DNA of 41,855 nucleotides from assembly GCA_003427395.1 (NCBI GenBank), contig BFEA01000715.1, positions 62,218 through 104,072 on the forward strand, written 5' to 3'. Both the position numbers and the translations under genes were made by a program. Every line of letters starts with the position of its first letter. Position 1 is the first letter of the stretch. The DNA comes from Chara braunii (Eukaryota; Streptophyta; Charophyceae; Charales; Characeae). A model generated the notes under the pieces. The model ran no database searches and was not told where the DNA came from. It saw nothing but the letters and a program-made list of their open reading frames with translations. Shown here in pieces: positions 12,001 to 23,522 of the stretch.

Positions 12001-13479
12001 AACACCCCACTATGGACCAGGAACACAGTTTCGANGTGGATCTCACTACTACTTACAAGACAATCTATAACTTCTTCAAAGTCATCTTTCAGGGGAACAA
12101 TAACATAGGATTGCAACCTTCCTTAGGTCAGGCCTTGCACATCGACCACTCCACGAGACAATATCTTATCTCAAGGAAGCGGTGACTCCATTCACCTCTN
12201 AATCCGCATCAGACGTGGATTCTACGCAACATCTCTACCCCNTTTTGAAGAGCAATCCAAACAAATAACCTCATCAGCCAGTCATAAATCGATATTAGGA
12301 CTTGAGACATTCATACAAATCCTTGCAGATTGATAGGTTCAGACCAGTACTTCAGATNAATAACCTATGTGAATATCATCAAAAAGGATGATCATCAAGC
12401 GAAACGACATCAAGCATATAACCTCANATAGATAGACAGAACACAGGCTTATTCACAACAGAATCTAGCATATATGAATAAATTTAACATATAACTCAAA
12501 AGAAAGCCCATGGGAAAAATAGCCTCAAGTCCTTAGTTCAAATTCCATATAGATTCAAGTGGATGGTCCAAACCTGAAAGGGTACAAGTGGAGGTCTAAC
12601 ATNACCTACATCCCCTTATCCTAGCGAAAATAAACGGGATGACTTAATTGTTAGCCTCTTTACTGTCATTCTTACTGCATCTAGGGTCAGATACCATTTT
12701 TGTAGAGAGGACGTCATGCNGATCTATTATCTCTCATAGTCATATAGATTGATCCACCACTTAGGACCCAGACTCAAACATCTCGGTCCATACGCATAAT
12801 ATCTTTCAGCTTTCCTTACCCCATCTCTCCTCAAAGTGCCGAGACGACTCCTAACNTGACACTTAGGAGAGGATCTATACTTTCAACTCTTGACAGAGGA
12901 ATGTTATCTCACTCATCCTTAGCTCCATTCTGATGCAACCGTATTACGATGTTTTTTCAATCACTCAGATGACTCTCATGGTAGTGAAAAAATGTACATC
13001 ATAGGNTTAACTCTCACAATAGTCATGCTTAACTTTAGCTATGTCACGCACGCAAAACACCGCCCAAATCTGTCGACCATCTGATTAGAAGGGTTATCAA
13101 TTTCAGCTATCATTATGCCAGTCAGGGCTCGTGTACACATAATGAAAACACTTATCACTCTTGAGTCACTCATACCGCGTTAATCAAAACACAGTCGTCT
13201 CGATCAAAACCAAGTCACACAATCTACCCTCACTTCATGCCTTATCGAATGCCGTCTGCAACCAACCATTCCATCTAAACCAATCAATAAAGCAGAAACG
13301 GTNATTCCGTCTNAGTCATCAACCTGCCGCAAATCTANGTCCAATTTTTAAGGACCACCAAACCCTATACTTCCAACCATAGTCAAAATATCCACCAATC
13401 ACTCATACAAGTCTATCTAAGACTTCTCATCTTTGCCTATTTCTCACTTCAGATACGCGGATGTCGTTCCACCAGGGAC
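9009..13479. other. Retroelement interior, 5' part, mostly non-coding
   Basis: AT-rich sequence with scattered Ns. The longest minus-strand frame is at 10674-11210; a shorter one is at 11628-11852 (74 codons, unrecognised). No reverse transcriptase, integrase or zinc-knuckle pattern was found by eye, but the Ns could hide frameshifted remnants. Confidence 0.55.
10674..11210 (-). CDS. Unrecognised ORF in the retroelement interior
   Basis: A 178-codon frame on the sense strand of the element, with three or four codons made ambiguous by N. It begins MSVTGRTQTELRQLRMPY and has a Trp-rich stretch (SSWWGVQMDMGIFVWIES) near residues 50-67, followed by an acidic, basic-mixed half. No signal peptide, membrane segment or retroviral motif is evident. 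It is the longest sense frame in the interior. It could be a gag remnant or chance; the position, about 2.3 kb downstream of the PBS, would suit gag but does not prove it. Confidence 0.25.
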   Translation of the reverse strand: MSVTGRTQTELRQLRMPYAREDPDMALPAEREXGLKMSSPRRVKEGEYISSWWGVQMDMGIFVWIESGFDDNQDCXIVRVTLYAPPSFWVLHGIELALGNESLLVRPLRVXGEAATKWARERVHDGEEQVVTHVEVKRXEKFVVPSAPLRVVLPDFLVEKCFGGHARVEAATETALRV

Positions 13480-13496
13480 AACGGTAGGCAACCGTT
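13480..13496 (-). other. Hairpin touching the primer-binding site
   Basis: AACGGT at 13480-13485 and ACCGTT at 13491-13496 form a perfect 6-bp stem with a 5-base loop, directly beside the PBS. Stems next to the PBS in retroelement leader RNA often help primer placement or packaging. That role is inferred here. Confidence 0.5.
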
Positions 13497-13515
13497 ATCC
13501 CCGGCAACGACGCCA
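13497..13515 (-). other. Primer-binding site, tRNA-Asp type
   Basis: On the minus strand this reads TGGCGTCGTTGCCGGGGAT. The 3' end of plant tRNA-Asp(GUC), including CCA, gives TGGCGCCGTTGCCGGGGAT, so 18 of 19 bases agree. Two bases (13516-13517) separate it from the LTR end. tRNA-Asp priming is common in plant Ty3-type elements. This site fixes the orientation of the element. Confidence 0.85.
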
Positions 13516-15002
13516 CCTGTCGAGCGCATCAGTCCGGCACCGCACCAGGGCAGCGCGGGACCCTCCCGGCTGCGTCACGCAGGAGTTGATTTAAATCCTT
13601 CGTCGCGAATATACATGGAGCTTCCGCAAGCCGCTCCGACCGAGTGCGTCAGCCATACCTCTCNCGAGCCCCTACGACAGGATAGGGCCTACGAGAGGCA
13701 CGACTTACCTCCATCTTACGGGAGNTGTCACCTCCNTTCGGTGGGCGTATCCCCGTCAAACTACCAGTCNACAGTACGAAAGCTAATCAGTTGCAATCGC
13801 AGAGGTGGANCAGTCGAGGGCGTTTCTCATTCGNTGTAGCATAGGGGGTACGCGCGGTAATANGCCTCTGTCGGACCCGCACGCGACTCGACATCTTGGG
13901 GGGCTGAGGTCCCAAGCGCGACTCGTCGTCGGTCGACTATGACACATCCCACACACCACGCGCACACCACTTTACGAATCACAAAGATAAAACACACACA
14001 CACACACACACACACGAAACGACACAACACAAACAACGCGACAACGCTCCTAGCCCCTCGGTAGTCGTCCCATAACTTTCCGATGCGGAATTCGGATAAG
14101 CGTCACGTGCGGGACTTAGTATAAAACCGCGCGGACACAGGGCTAACTCAAATCGACTCCCGATGCAAGCGTATGCAAGCAGTCGCAATGATGGCGTACT
14201 ATGTAGTGCCCATAATCAAGCGGTCCCTTATGGATCCGAGTACTGCTTATGACACTCAAGTGTCAGACTCGAACTGTCGTGAGGGTCTAATCCTTCACGA
14301 CACTGCACGACTGAAGGAATAGTCGTGCAGCCGCCACGAGACCTCCGACCTTTGGTCTGAGCGTCTCGGTAGGCAAGGCAAATAGGCTCTCCACGGGGGC
14401 AGATTCCTTCCCTGTAGAGCCTAGGTTTGGGATGTCCTGGACAAGGACCTTGAATCTCAGCCCAGGACCAACGTCCGACCATAAAAATTTCTAAAAAGCA
14501 AAGGATAAGAAGGGGATCTCCCTTTTCTCTCAAACCCGTAATCTGTTTAACCCTTACGCGCGGTCCCAGTAGGCCGCACGAAACACTCGAGACATATATA
14601 TATACACACATATATATAGAGGGTTATTAATATAGGACGATCACTTCTCACAGTCACAGTGGGACTCCTCTCAGCTATATATATATACATGCGAGCGCAG
14701 GTAGTTACATCCAGAAGTCGAACCACAACCATACCTGCAATCACATCAAAGATTCATCCAGAAGTTCACGCACTACACGGGGTCAACTTCAACCATTCCT
14801 TGCACTCATAACCCTTGCTTTAGCCATACAAGCCTCACTCGTGCAACTCTTAAATAAATACTCAGTACTTTTGTTGGATGGTCATTCAATAAAGTCCAGG
14901 TGAAAACATAACAAAAGAATTCAATCACAAGGCTAAAGTCTTTAGGTTGAGTGGCAGGAGTGAATTGGAGTTGAATCGTAAACTGACGAATCGGCAACCG
15001 GC

Positions 15003-15021
15003 CTGTTATCAGTGATAACAG
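15003..15021. repeat. 19-bp palindrome in the right LTR
   Basis: Identical to the palindrome at 1650-1668 and at the same relative place in the LTR. Confidence 0.7.
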
Positions 15022-15299
15022 AAGAAGACCCTCAAGGGGTCAAGCTGGATCTAGTCCAAGCCCTTAATCAGATCGATCGAGAAGACCTGTAAAACATGAC
15101 AGGTCAACACCCCAGGCAAAACCTAGAAGTCCATGGAGGACAATTTTCATATCATGATCTTACCCAAATCATCCTAGTCAACTATATCTAAGCCTACCTC
15201 TAAACAAGCGCCCAAAGAAAGGTAGATTCATGAAAAAATCTCCCCTATTCAGAATGGACTACCAGAATCGCCACCTGTCAAAATATAACTGATCTTCTT

Positions 15300-15880
15300 T
15301 AAACTCCCAAAATTTCGGCAGCGCTTCACATAGGAAAAGTGGCTTTTCAAAATTTATATAAGTCCAGATATGAAAGTCGAAAATGATCTCTAACTGTGGA
15401 AAGTCAAATTTTTTCTAACTCACTGAATAAGTAGAAATTTGTTCAGCATTCCCTTTAAAAATGAAGACTTCCCAGACTTATACTAAGTCAGATATGAACT
15501 CAGAAGACAACTTGAGTTCAACTTATACAAGATTTAACTAACCCCTTAGTTTTGCAAAAATTTCTCCAGCACTCCCTCTAGAAAAGTGTTTTCCCAAAAT
15601 TTATACAAAGCTAAGTCCAGAATTTGATAATAATTTTGACTTCTCAAAGTCCAATTTTGTCCAACTCCATGAATTAGCAAAAATTTGGACCGCACTCCCT
15701 TTAGAAAATGAGACTTTCAAGATTGTTACTACGTCAGATATAAAGAAAAGACAAGTTGAATTTTGATAAGTCAAAAATTGACTAACTTCTTGGGTTCGTA
15801 GAAATTTCGGCAGCGCTTCCCGTAGAGAAAGTAGTTTGCCAAGATTTATACAAAGCCAAGTACAAAAAATGATCCCAGAA
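15300..15880. repeat. Diverged tandem units, right LTR
   Basis: Counterpart of 1940-2640, with the same landmarks in the same order. It lacks the extra 95-bp copy seen in the left LTR. Confidence 0.65.
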
Positions 15881-16149
15881 AATGCGAGAATTGATCTAAG
15901 TAAAAAAAAACTATCACTGAAATTGCAGGAATTGAAACAAACTCCTATCGCTCTAGCACGGTAGCGAGCAACTAAAGCAACTACCTATCAAACTGAAACT
16001 CAGACCAAGTAGTTACCTCACTCAGCCACATGCAGGCCAAACCACAAAGGTAAGTACTCTCACCATCCCGAGTTCATCTGGACAGACAATAGTTCATAAT
16101 CTTTCAGTAACTTAGCCCCTTATACCCATCTTACATAAGGCATAAAGTC

Positions 16150-16979
16150 AGATCACCCAAACTTATGGAATACGCTTAACGTAGCCATTGAATATACACA
16201 AAACATAGGGCACAACTACTTTTCTCTTCTTTGGGCATATGACAAGACCATTCCAGTCGCCTAGAACTGTTTAAAATATCCAAAACATATATACCTGTCT
16301 TCTCCTTGTCTTTTAAGGCTGCATATGACTGAACTAACTTAAGTTCAGTCTGCCCCAGTTTACCACCAATTTTATTCTTAGTTATACTCTCTTCAGGTTG
16401 TAATAGGCTATAGTCAGACCACCTAAACTTATTGAACAGTCTGATTAGCTCATGCTTAAAATAGAGAAGTAGTAAAATATAGCCAAGTCGTAACCATTGG
16501 TTTTCAGCATGTGCGAAGCTTTGAGCCAGACCCCCTGAACTTACAGAAGGATCTAACTCTCTACCTGATTCATTTCTCTCTTATCCAATATGTGTGTGAC
16601 ATTGGGCTAGATCACATGAACTTACAGAACAATCTGCCCTTTGTCAGGTTCATTCTCTCAAAATAAAGGCAGGAAGAGACTAAGCCACCTAAACTTATAG
16701 AATGACTTAGACCTCCTCGTTCAGAACCAGATAAACAGGAGAAAACCCAAAATAAAGAAGGCGACCAAGTCACCTGAACTTACATAACGCACTTGGTCCC
16801 TGAAAAGCCAGCCACAGTCAGCCCTCTTAAGTCAGAGCAGCCACGCCACCTAAACTTATAGAACAGCCTGACCCTTGAAGAGCAATCACACCCCCTAAAC
16901 TTATAGAAGGGTCTGATGCTCCATGCAATCCAAGATAAACAAAGCACTGGGTCTCCCCAAACTTTTGGGGACCTTCCAG
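16150..16979 (-). repeat. Array of about nine constant-loop hairpins, right LTR
   Basis: Collinear with 2892-3722. The unit at 16765-16800 has a perfect 8-bp stem, GACCAAGT/ACTTGGTC, where the left copy is imperfect. Conversely, several units that are perfect on the left carry one mismatch here. The last unit keeps a CCCC/GGGG inner stem with a changed outer stem. Each LTR therefore appears to have decayed separately from an ancestor in which all stems paired. Confidence 0.72.
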
Positions 16980-18903
16980 CCTCAATGACCCAGTCAAACC
17001 TCATGCAATTCAGCCCTTTATCCTGCCTTTCCTAGATGCAGTTCCTTTTAGTTGTCTGATTTCACACAATCAACAGAGTTGAAACTGAAATTGAGCAGAC
17101 ATTCCTTTACTTAGTCTGATTCAGCGTCCTGAAAATCAAACAAAAGTCGAAGGAAGGCTGGACACCATATACTCAGTCACAGATGCAATGGGAAATACAG
17201 ATGGGGGCTATAATCTGGGTTTATAGTGAGAAGCAATGGTTACCTATCAGTTCCCTGCCTCCAGAGCTCCTCCTGAGCTACGACAGAGCTCCCACAATCG
17301 GTGGGTTGACTCCCCACAGAGTCTTGATGCAGTCCTACGGCTTGCGATCCCGCCTGTCGCCTTCCTCTCAGATCAAGACTAGACTCAGAGTAAGAAGGGT
17401 AGAAAGAGATAGGTTTGAGACTCTCAGATTCACGAATGGTGCTCTCAGACTCGCAGGAAAGGGCCTTGATACCTTCAATCTCCTGAGGGCCCCGCAATGG
17501 TAGCGAGTGTATCAGCTTGTTTAAACTTTTAGAGTCAAACTGTCGCGACCACTCCCCTGACAACCTCCCAAATTGCAGCAGTAACTCCCTTCACCATTAC
17601 TCTACCATGCTGCAGCAGCAACCCTTCTTGCAGTCTAACCACCCCTCCTTAATCTCTAAACACCTTTCCTTAGCCCAGTCGCCGTTGTATGGCAGGCTAT
17701 ATCAGTCGGTCACAGCCTACGGTAGTATGCAGAGGTACACGGTAACCATTAGCATGCAGCAACAGTATGCGGTCTCCAGCAATTCACCACAACTCGTGAA
17801 TAATCGAGAGCAGAAGTTGCTCACAGTCAATAACAGCCGTGGTCTTCCGTGTACAGCAACCAAGGGCAACAGTCGTGTCCAGTCAAATACATCAGCAGTA
17901 GTTCGCAGCGGCCATCAGTAGCGTGCCGTAGCAGCAAAAGTAGTTGTGGGTCCACAGTCGAACACGCCTATAAGCAACAACCGAACGTATAGCAGCAAGA
18001 ACCAGCCTTTGAAGTCCGGCTGTATTAACCAAGGATAGACTTTGTTGCTGCAGGTCTCCATACGGTGGCATGGGCACCTACAACGACTAAAGCAGGTAAG
18101 GCTCCAACTCTGCAATTGTCCCCCGCTTCTCTACTAGGTTGTGCCAACAGCATATCGGCAGGCTGGAAATCCCGCAGTCTACGTGGCCCGCCTGCTGCTA
18201 CCTCGTTCGTTGGGGTGAGCAACGCATCGGCCTACAACTAGGTCTGCAGCCCCGTGCCTGGCCTCCTCTCCTGCTACTTTACCCAGCAGCGACCAGCATC
18301 ATCAGTCGGTAGGTAAGCACGCTGCCCCATAATTAGTCCCTTGCTGCTTCGATCACCGGGTTGGGCATCCCGCTGGGCAGCAGGCAAGTTCCTCACTTTG
18401 TACCTGGCTTCACGCTACTACTACCAGTAGGACTGGCAAAATCGAGCAAGTCCTCCGCTAGGATGCAAAAGGATACACTGTCCTTTAGTCATGCCCGCAG
18501 AGAGAGATGAACAGCGGTTACTTCCATCAATAGAACAACTAAACTTCGAACGATCCCGCTCCTAAAACATGGAAACATACACCGCTACCTGTTTGTCAAC
18601 AAGAGGCCCTCTGTCACAATCGGGGGGGTTCGTTGGTATGGGAAATAAGCATCATCACTAGGTATGTAAAGAAATGGAAAAAAACAAAAACAAAAAAATA
18701 AGAACGAATTTTTCCCTAGAAATCGGGGAGGTTCATTCCTATTTTTCACAGCCTCCTCCCGGGCGCAGCCTATGCTTATAGCATCTCCGAACGTACTCAC
18801 TAACTCCGAAATCCGACTCCACGAATGAATCCGCAGCACCCGAAAACCTCTAATTCGCTTCTCCCCTCGCCTAATCTCGTCTACAGATGAGTGAGATATT
18901 CCA

Positions 18904-19884
18904 TCTTGAACGGTGTTTTCGTTAAAAATGAAATATTTTGTAAAAAGTGAACATAATGAAATTAACAAATTTGCCAAAACAAAAGTAAATTTAACAACAA
19001 GAGCAGAGGATCTTAGCATCTTATTAACAAATATTGTGTAATCAAGTATTGAAAAGAAAATTGCATATCCGCATCAATACAAGTTTCATTAGTCAACTAT
19101 CCATGATTCTATTTTTAAAGAAAGTCGCATATCTGCATCAATACAAGTTTCATGAGTTAACTATTGTTACAGTATATTATCCCAACCTTTCATAATATGA
19201 ATACATTCATTCTATCGCAAAATCCAAGAAGTCATATTTAATTTATTATATTAATTATAATACCAAGCTTACACAACATGGACACATATTGCAAAACGTG
19301 AGACTCAGTGAGTGTCAGATCAAGTTGAACTTGACAATATTTCAATCAGTTCGGAATTTGATGTTCCTTGAACTTAAAGGCTTACATGAAAGAACAGAAA
19401 AACCTTGCATATGACCTTAGAAGAAAATTTAAAGATATGTTAATATATGACAACAAAGTGCAACGGACACTCAAAAAACACGTACAAAAATCCTGCTTAA
19501 CTACAACAACACAATTATATGAAAACACGTGCAAAATTTTAAGATTAAAAGCAATTTGAAAGCAGTGTCACCCATAAACTGTCAAAACACAAACCTTAGT
19601 TTGAATCCCGTTGAACTCGGATAACCAAATAACTCTATATTAATGGAGGACTATGTTATTCGAACTTAGATGATGTCTCAAGGCCATTGACCGAGTAAGA
19701 GGGAAAAAAAAATCAAATACAAAGCACAAATGACACTTCAAAAATAGGCAAAACAAGCCTAGTAACTAGATCGACCACAGGGATAAACTAATGCGATCAA
19801 GACAATATTTCAGTCTGTCCTTGTATAAGTTGTCTAATCTTCTACAACGATGGTATCAGTTTGTCCGTCAAACGTCGGGTCCTT
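18904..19884. other. AT-rich flank with a short tandem duplication
   Basis: No credible gene. A 48-base stretch (AAAGAAAATTGCATATCCGC...) at 19053-19100 is repeated at 19117-19164 with a few changes, 64 bases apart. The boundary with the retroelement is at 18903/18904. Confidence 0.6.
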
Positions 19885-20397
19885 CTACTCTATATAACTT
19901 TCTATTACTTCATATTCGCGCAGCAGGAGACTTCGCAAATATTTGATGGTCGTGTCCACAAACCCATCCATGAGTGTTTTGAGTGATGGTTGCTCCATGA
20001 TCCTCCTTCGGAATTCTTCCCGTCGTCGTTCATCGATGTTGTCTGCATTGGAAACACTTGCACTTGCAGAATAGTCATTATAAATAAGGAAAGATATTTT
20101 GCACCGACCTCGAACAGTTGCCGTTGCACAAAACAAGGTCATCACATTGAAATTGTTGTGGCAGAATTTGACTGCTGAATAATACAATTCCGAAAAGGGT
20201 GCGATCACTTCTCGCAGGTATGTTCTCGTTTCACAACACCTCCGACCACAAATATACAGTGACTCTCGAGGAGAATGTTCCCAGTCTTCCGTTAGGGCAT
20301 CCACACCTCTAACACTGAGTACTGCACTGTCAAAGATCACTTCAGATGTGAAGAAAACTAGACTCATATCATGCCATATATTTCTTCCCCACACCAT
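19885..20397 (-). CDS. Unrecognised 170-codon ORF downstream of the DUF7869-type relic
   Basis: An open minus-strand frame starting MVWGRNIWHDMSLVFF and ending VIESYIE before a stop. It contains a Cys pair (GRRCCETRTY) near residue 55 and a basic stretch ERRREEFRRRIMEQ near residues 125-138. I recognise no family. A likely 3' splice site (TGTGTTGCAG, ending at about 20444) lies just upstream. From an ATG two bases after that AG, the frame meets one TGA five codons before the annotated start. It may be a last exon of the adjacent relic or a separate gene. 170 codons without a stop are unlikely by chance, so coding origin is probable. Confidence 0.4.
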   Translation of the reverse strand: MVWGRNIWHDMSLVFFTSEVIFDSAVLSVRGVDALTEDWEHSPRESLYICGRRCCETRTYLREVIAPFSELYYSAVKFCHNNFNVMTLFCATATVRGRCKISFLIYNDYSASASVSNADNIDERRREEFRRRIMEQPSLKTLMDGFVDTTIKYLRSLLLREYEVIESYIE

Positions 20398-20560
20398 GTT
20401 ACTTGGCGGTCATCCAGTCGTCACAAATGGTTGAACCATTCTGCAACACATGAAAATACACAGTTTAAATATATATAAATGAAAGCTCAATAACAATTAA
20501 ATAACGTACTAATACGTGTAAAGATATACGATTAGCTCTTCTTCAAAATCTATTGAAAAC

Positions 20561-23488
20561 CTACTGATCTTCATTATGGGAAGTGAAAGGCATACCAAGG
20601 CCTTCTCTCTGGCCGATTTTGGAATGTGCACTCCATTTTCTAAATGAAATATCTTTGATGTTCAGCTCCACACAACACAGTCTACATGCTGCCACAGCTA
20701 TGATGTCGTGTTGTCTTTCTTCCACGTCTTCTTCCATGCGTTCGAATATTCCACAGAAAGACGTTTAGCAATAGGTTGTGGCACCCAATATTCAATAAGA
20801 ATATGATTGAAAGTTGACGACTTCATATCGTTGTCTACATCGGAAATGACTCTACCCATCCATACAGGAACTCCCTCATCGATATCATCTTGGGAAGGAC
20901 GCAAAAGAACGAATTGACCTTTTTCGACATCCACAACTGGGTTGAGCTCCGCCTTTGGACGCTCATTGGCCGGTCCAACGAACAACGACTCCTTATTCTC
21001 ATTGCTCTTCAAGAGGAAGGCAATATCAATATCATCTGGATCATCCTTCTTAATTTTGTCTTGTGAGGGTCAGAAGCCAGCCTTGAGTGAAGTTTTCGCA
21101 AACCCAGACCCGTAATGCTCCTCGACTGTCTCGAGGAAAGTTTTCCAGTGTGAAAGAGCACTCTCCTTTGAAAAGTTAGCCTCATCTTTCATTCCCAACC
21201 ACTCGTGCCGCTTGTTCTCCAACCACCCAACAAACGTCTTCACACCCTCAATTCCCGATTCGAAATCCGAATTTCTATCTTTAGTAGGCAGAGAAGCTGA
21301 CGGCGGAACAGGTGATGGCACGAATGGTCATTCGTGTCCACCATATGCTTTGTTTTCATCTCGTTTAAAGCAATATACTGGAGCAGACCATTCAAGAGAA
21401 GTGCAATACTCTTTCCACTGAAACAGAGGATTGTCATCCTGCTTATAAACCTAAATGCATGTGGACGAGTATGACCGGTCAGTCTCTTGACCAGGAAGGG
21501 TTTAACAGCAGCTCACCAATCAGCAATTTCATCCATGAATGTGCACGATGGACGTTCTTTTTTAGAACTGGCAACGAGCTTGAAGAGGTCGAGCATGGTA
21601 TACGCATCGTGCATTTTCAGTTTGCGAGAGAAATGACTGAAAGTGACATCAACGTCCGTATGTGTGTGTCCCACGAACATAAAACCGAATTCGACTTCTT
21701 TGAAGAAGCCAAATTTCACCAAAGCTGCAGCGAGTGCCAAAACGTATTTGTTTTTATTTTCTCTCTGACAGTTGTCTGACATTTGTCAGCTTGTATCCTC
21801 AGTTTAGGAGGCAAGTCGCTCGTCGCCTGGATGTCGCGGAGAACTTTCATAATGGATGACACTACAGCATTAAAATCATATGGATAGCAAGGGTACCATG
21901 TGTGAACATGGACCGATGGTGAGCGGCCGTGTGCAATAATAGCTGTTAGATTCGTTTTGAACATCGGAATATTTGCGAATGCCTTCGATTTGTTCTCTCC
22001 ACCAAAGTGTGGAATGCTGGTCTTGCTTTGGTCCATGTCGTCAATGATGATGCACAAACTGTTGGAACCCGGTCTCTTCGACTCATCCTTCCACACCTCA
22101 TACGCAGCACGATGTTGGAGCTGCAAGTCCAAGTGTTTCTCACGTAACGAAACAAAGTACTCACGCACACGCACGAACTTTGCGGAATTGATAGATTCTT
22201 TGTATTCAACACATTTCTCGCATTTCGCAAAGTTTTGATCAATGTCATGGAATTTCATATGTCAGAACTGCGTTCTCCACATATTGTAAAAAACTTGGAG
22301 AGAAACACAAGGAGCACCCATGTTGTCGAATTGCAACTTTAGCAACTTATAAATATCAACCTTGTTATAGCAAGCAGGCAATCTCAACACCACTCTTGAT
22401 TCCCCCTCTTTGGTCTTCATGTCATTGGGCATAGAATCTCCGTTGTCTCGCACGAAGGAGCTTAGTTTCCCGTACATCGTCGTATATGTTGCTGATGTGC
22501 ATCTGAGTCCAGTACTGCCATGCTCCGGCATATTGTAGTCTTTTGACAAAGTCATCCTCTTTTTGAGAAACGTATTTCTACATACACCCAGTGTGAAACA
22601 CCAAGCACTAATGCACACCTTTCGTCTCTCCACAATAAGTTGAACAATCTTCTTTTTATCTTCTATGAAGGTGAACCTCTTCAACGTTTCAACCCGCGAC
22701 GCATTCCTGCTCTGCTGGTTCTTAGAGTAGTATGCGCTCCAGACAGCTTTGATGTCGTCCAGGGTCATTTGAGCGCAACACTCTCGCTTACATCAAACCT
22801 GCCCACGCATGCTCGCCAGTGCTTTTTTGGTGAGTTTTCTATGAACTGATTGCAGAATCTTCTTTGACCGCGACATTCTGAGACGAAAAGTATAAGGACG
22901 CTTCTCTGAGGACAGATGTTTTGGAAAAATGTCATCGAAATCAGAGATCACGTCATAATTTTCATCGTCATTGCGACGAAAGTGGTCACTGTTCCGGTCA
23001 GCGTACGTGTGCGGAAGATCGGTTTTATCTGGAGAACTATCAGCACTAGACGACACCGAAGCACTTGAATCTGAACCACCTTTATCACCCTCACCAAACA
23101 GAAGACCTGTGTACTCGAAATCTCGAAGTGAACTCCTCGGCACCCATACAACACGATCTACATCGGATGCGTCGTTGTCAGTAGAGGAGACCTTACCCTC
23201 CTGACCTTCAGCACTCTCTGCATCACACGTTCGAACCGGGCATCGAAGGACGGGATATGCACTTTCACATGTAGTGTCCGCACACGCAATATTTCGTGAC
23301 CTCTTACGACCAGGAGATTCCGGAGCATTATCGACATGTTCGAGACCACTTCGAACATCTTGTGAACACATTGGCAGGTGCGGTGGAGGAAAATCCTCAT
23401 TGAGCATTGTATTAGACGCCACACAGTCCATGCTTTCCAAGGTTGTGCTGCAAGTCTGCCGTGGCATAGCATGCACACCACAAGCCAT
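20561..23488 (-). pseudogene. DUF7869-type (RNase H-like, transposase-like) gene relic
   Basis: One coding path runs from MACGVHAMPRQ (23488) to a stop at 20561-20563, broken by in-frame TGA at 22793, 22262, 21513, 21328 and 21070 (lowest base given) and by frameshifts near 21765 (11-bp duplication), 21445 (one base lost) and 20710 (two bases gained). In order: an acidic, Ser-rich N-terminus; a Cys motif (CKRECC) followed by TLDDIKAVW; VCISAWCFTLGVCRNTF; CEKCVEYKE; IIIDDMDQSKTSIPHF; DNCQRENKNKYVLALAAALV; GFMFVGHTHTDVDVTFSHFS; and a C-terminal GQFVLLRPSQDD...WKKTWKK region. The DDMDQ, DNC..ENKN and GHTH..D blocks are what I know from DUF7869 proteins; an RNase H-like, DDE-type nuclease fold is my inference. 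A CAG 3' splice site lies 13 bases before the first ATG. No intact product is possible. Confidence 0.75.
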
Positions 23489-23501
23489 GCACGAGACGTG
23501 T

Positions 23502-23522
23502 CTGCGACAACAAAACAGCGGA
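23502..23522 (-). other. Candidate 3' splice site before the DUF7869-type relic
   Basis: On the minus strand CTGTTTTGTTGTCGCAG, a pyrimidine run ending in CAG, lies 13 bases before the ATG at 23488. It suggests an intron in the 5' untranslated region, of which the donor was not found. Confidence 0.4.

Larger units (their letters stand above)
167..18903 (-). mobile_element. Large LTR retroelement, LARD-like, minus orientation
   Basis: Two long direct repeats (167-5662 and 13518-18903) flank a 7.86-kb interior. The element reads on the minus strand: a tRNA-Asp-type primer-binding site lies just inside the right copy, and a purine tract lies just inside the left copy. On that strand the LTRs begin TGGAATATC and end CTCGACA or CTTGACA, the usual TG...CA. 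No minus-strand frame of the interior exceeds about 180 codons, and I recognise no gag, protease, reverse transcriptase, RNase H or integrase. Long LTRs with a non-coding interior define large retrotransposon derivatives (LARDs), which depend on enzymes supplied by a partner, usually a Ty3-type element. No matching target-site duplication is visible (ACCGG on the left, TCTTG on the right). The LTRs differ at several positions per 60 bases in the lines I compared, so the insertion is not recent. Confidence 0.85.
13518..18903 (-). repeat. 5' LTR (right copy) of the minus-strand element
   Basis: This copy starts TGTCGAGCGCATC and ends TGAGATATTCCA on the plus strand, giving 5,386 bp. On the minus strand it is the upstream LTR, so it would hold the promoter. 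AT-rich stretches at about 14593-14635 and 14676-14690 are the nearest TATA-like sequence, but I cannot place a start site. It carries the same modules as the left copy: palindrome at 15003-15021, diverged tandem units at about 15300-15880 and hairpin array at 16150-16979. Seven single Ns fall between 13664 and 13863, and none after that. Confidence 0.87.

Noticed and set aside
1-18903. Segmental duplication instead of LTRs for the 5.4-kb direct repeats
   Set aside because: A PBS and a polypurine tract sit exactly at the inner edges, and the ends are TG...CA.
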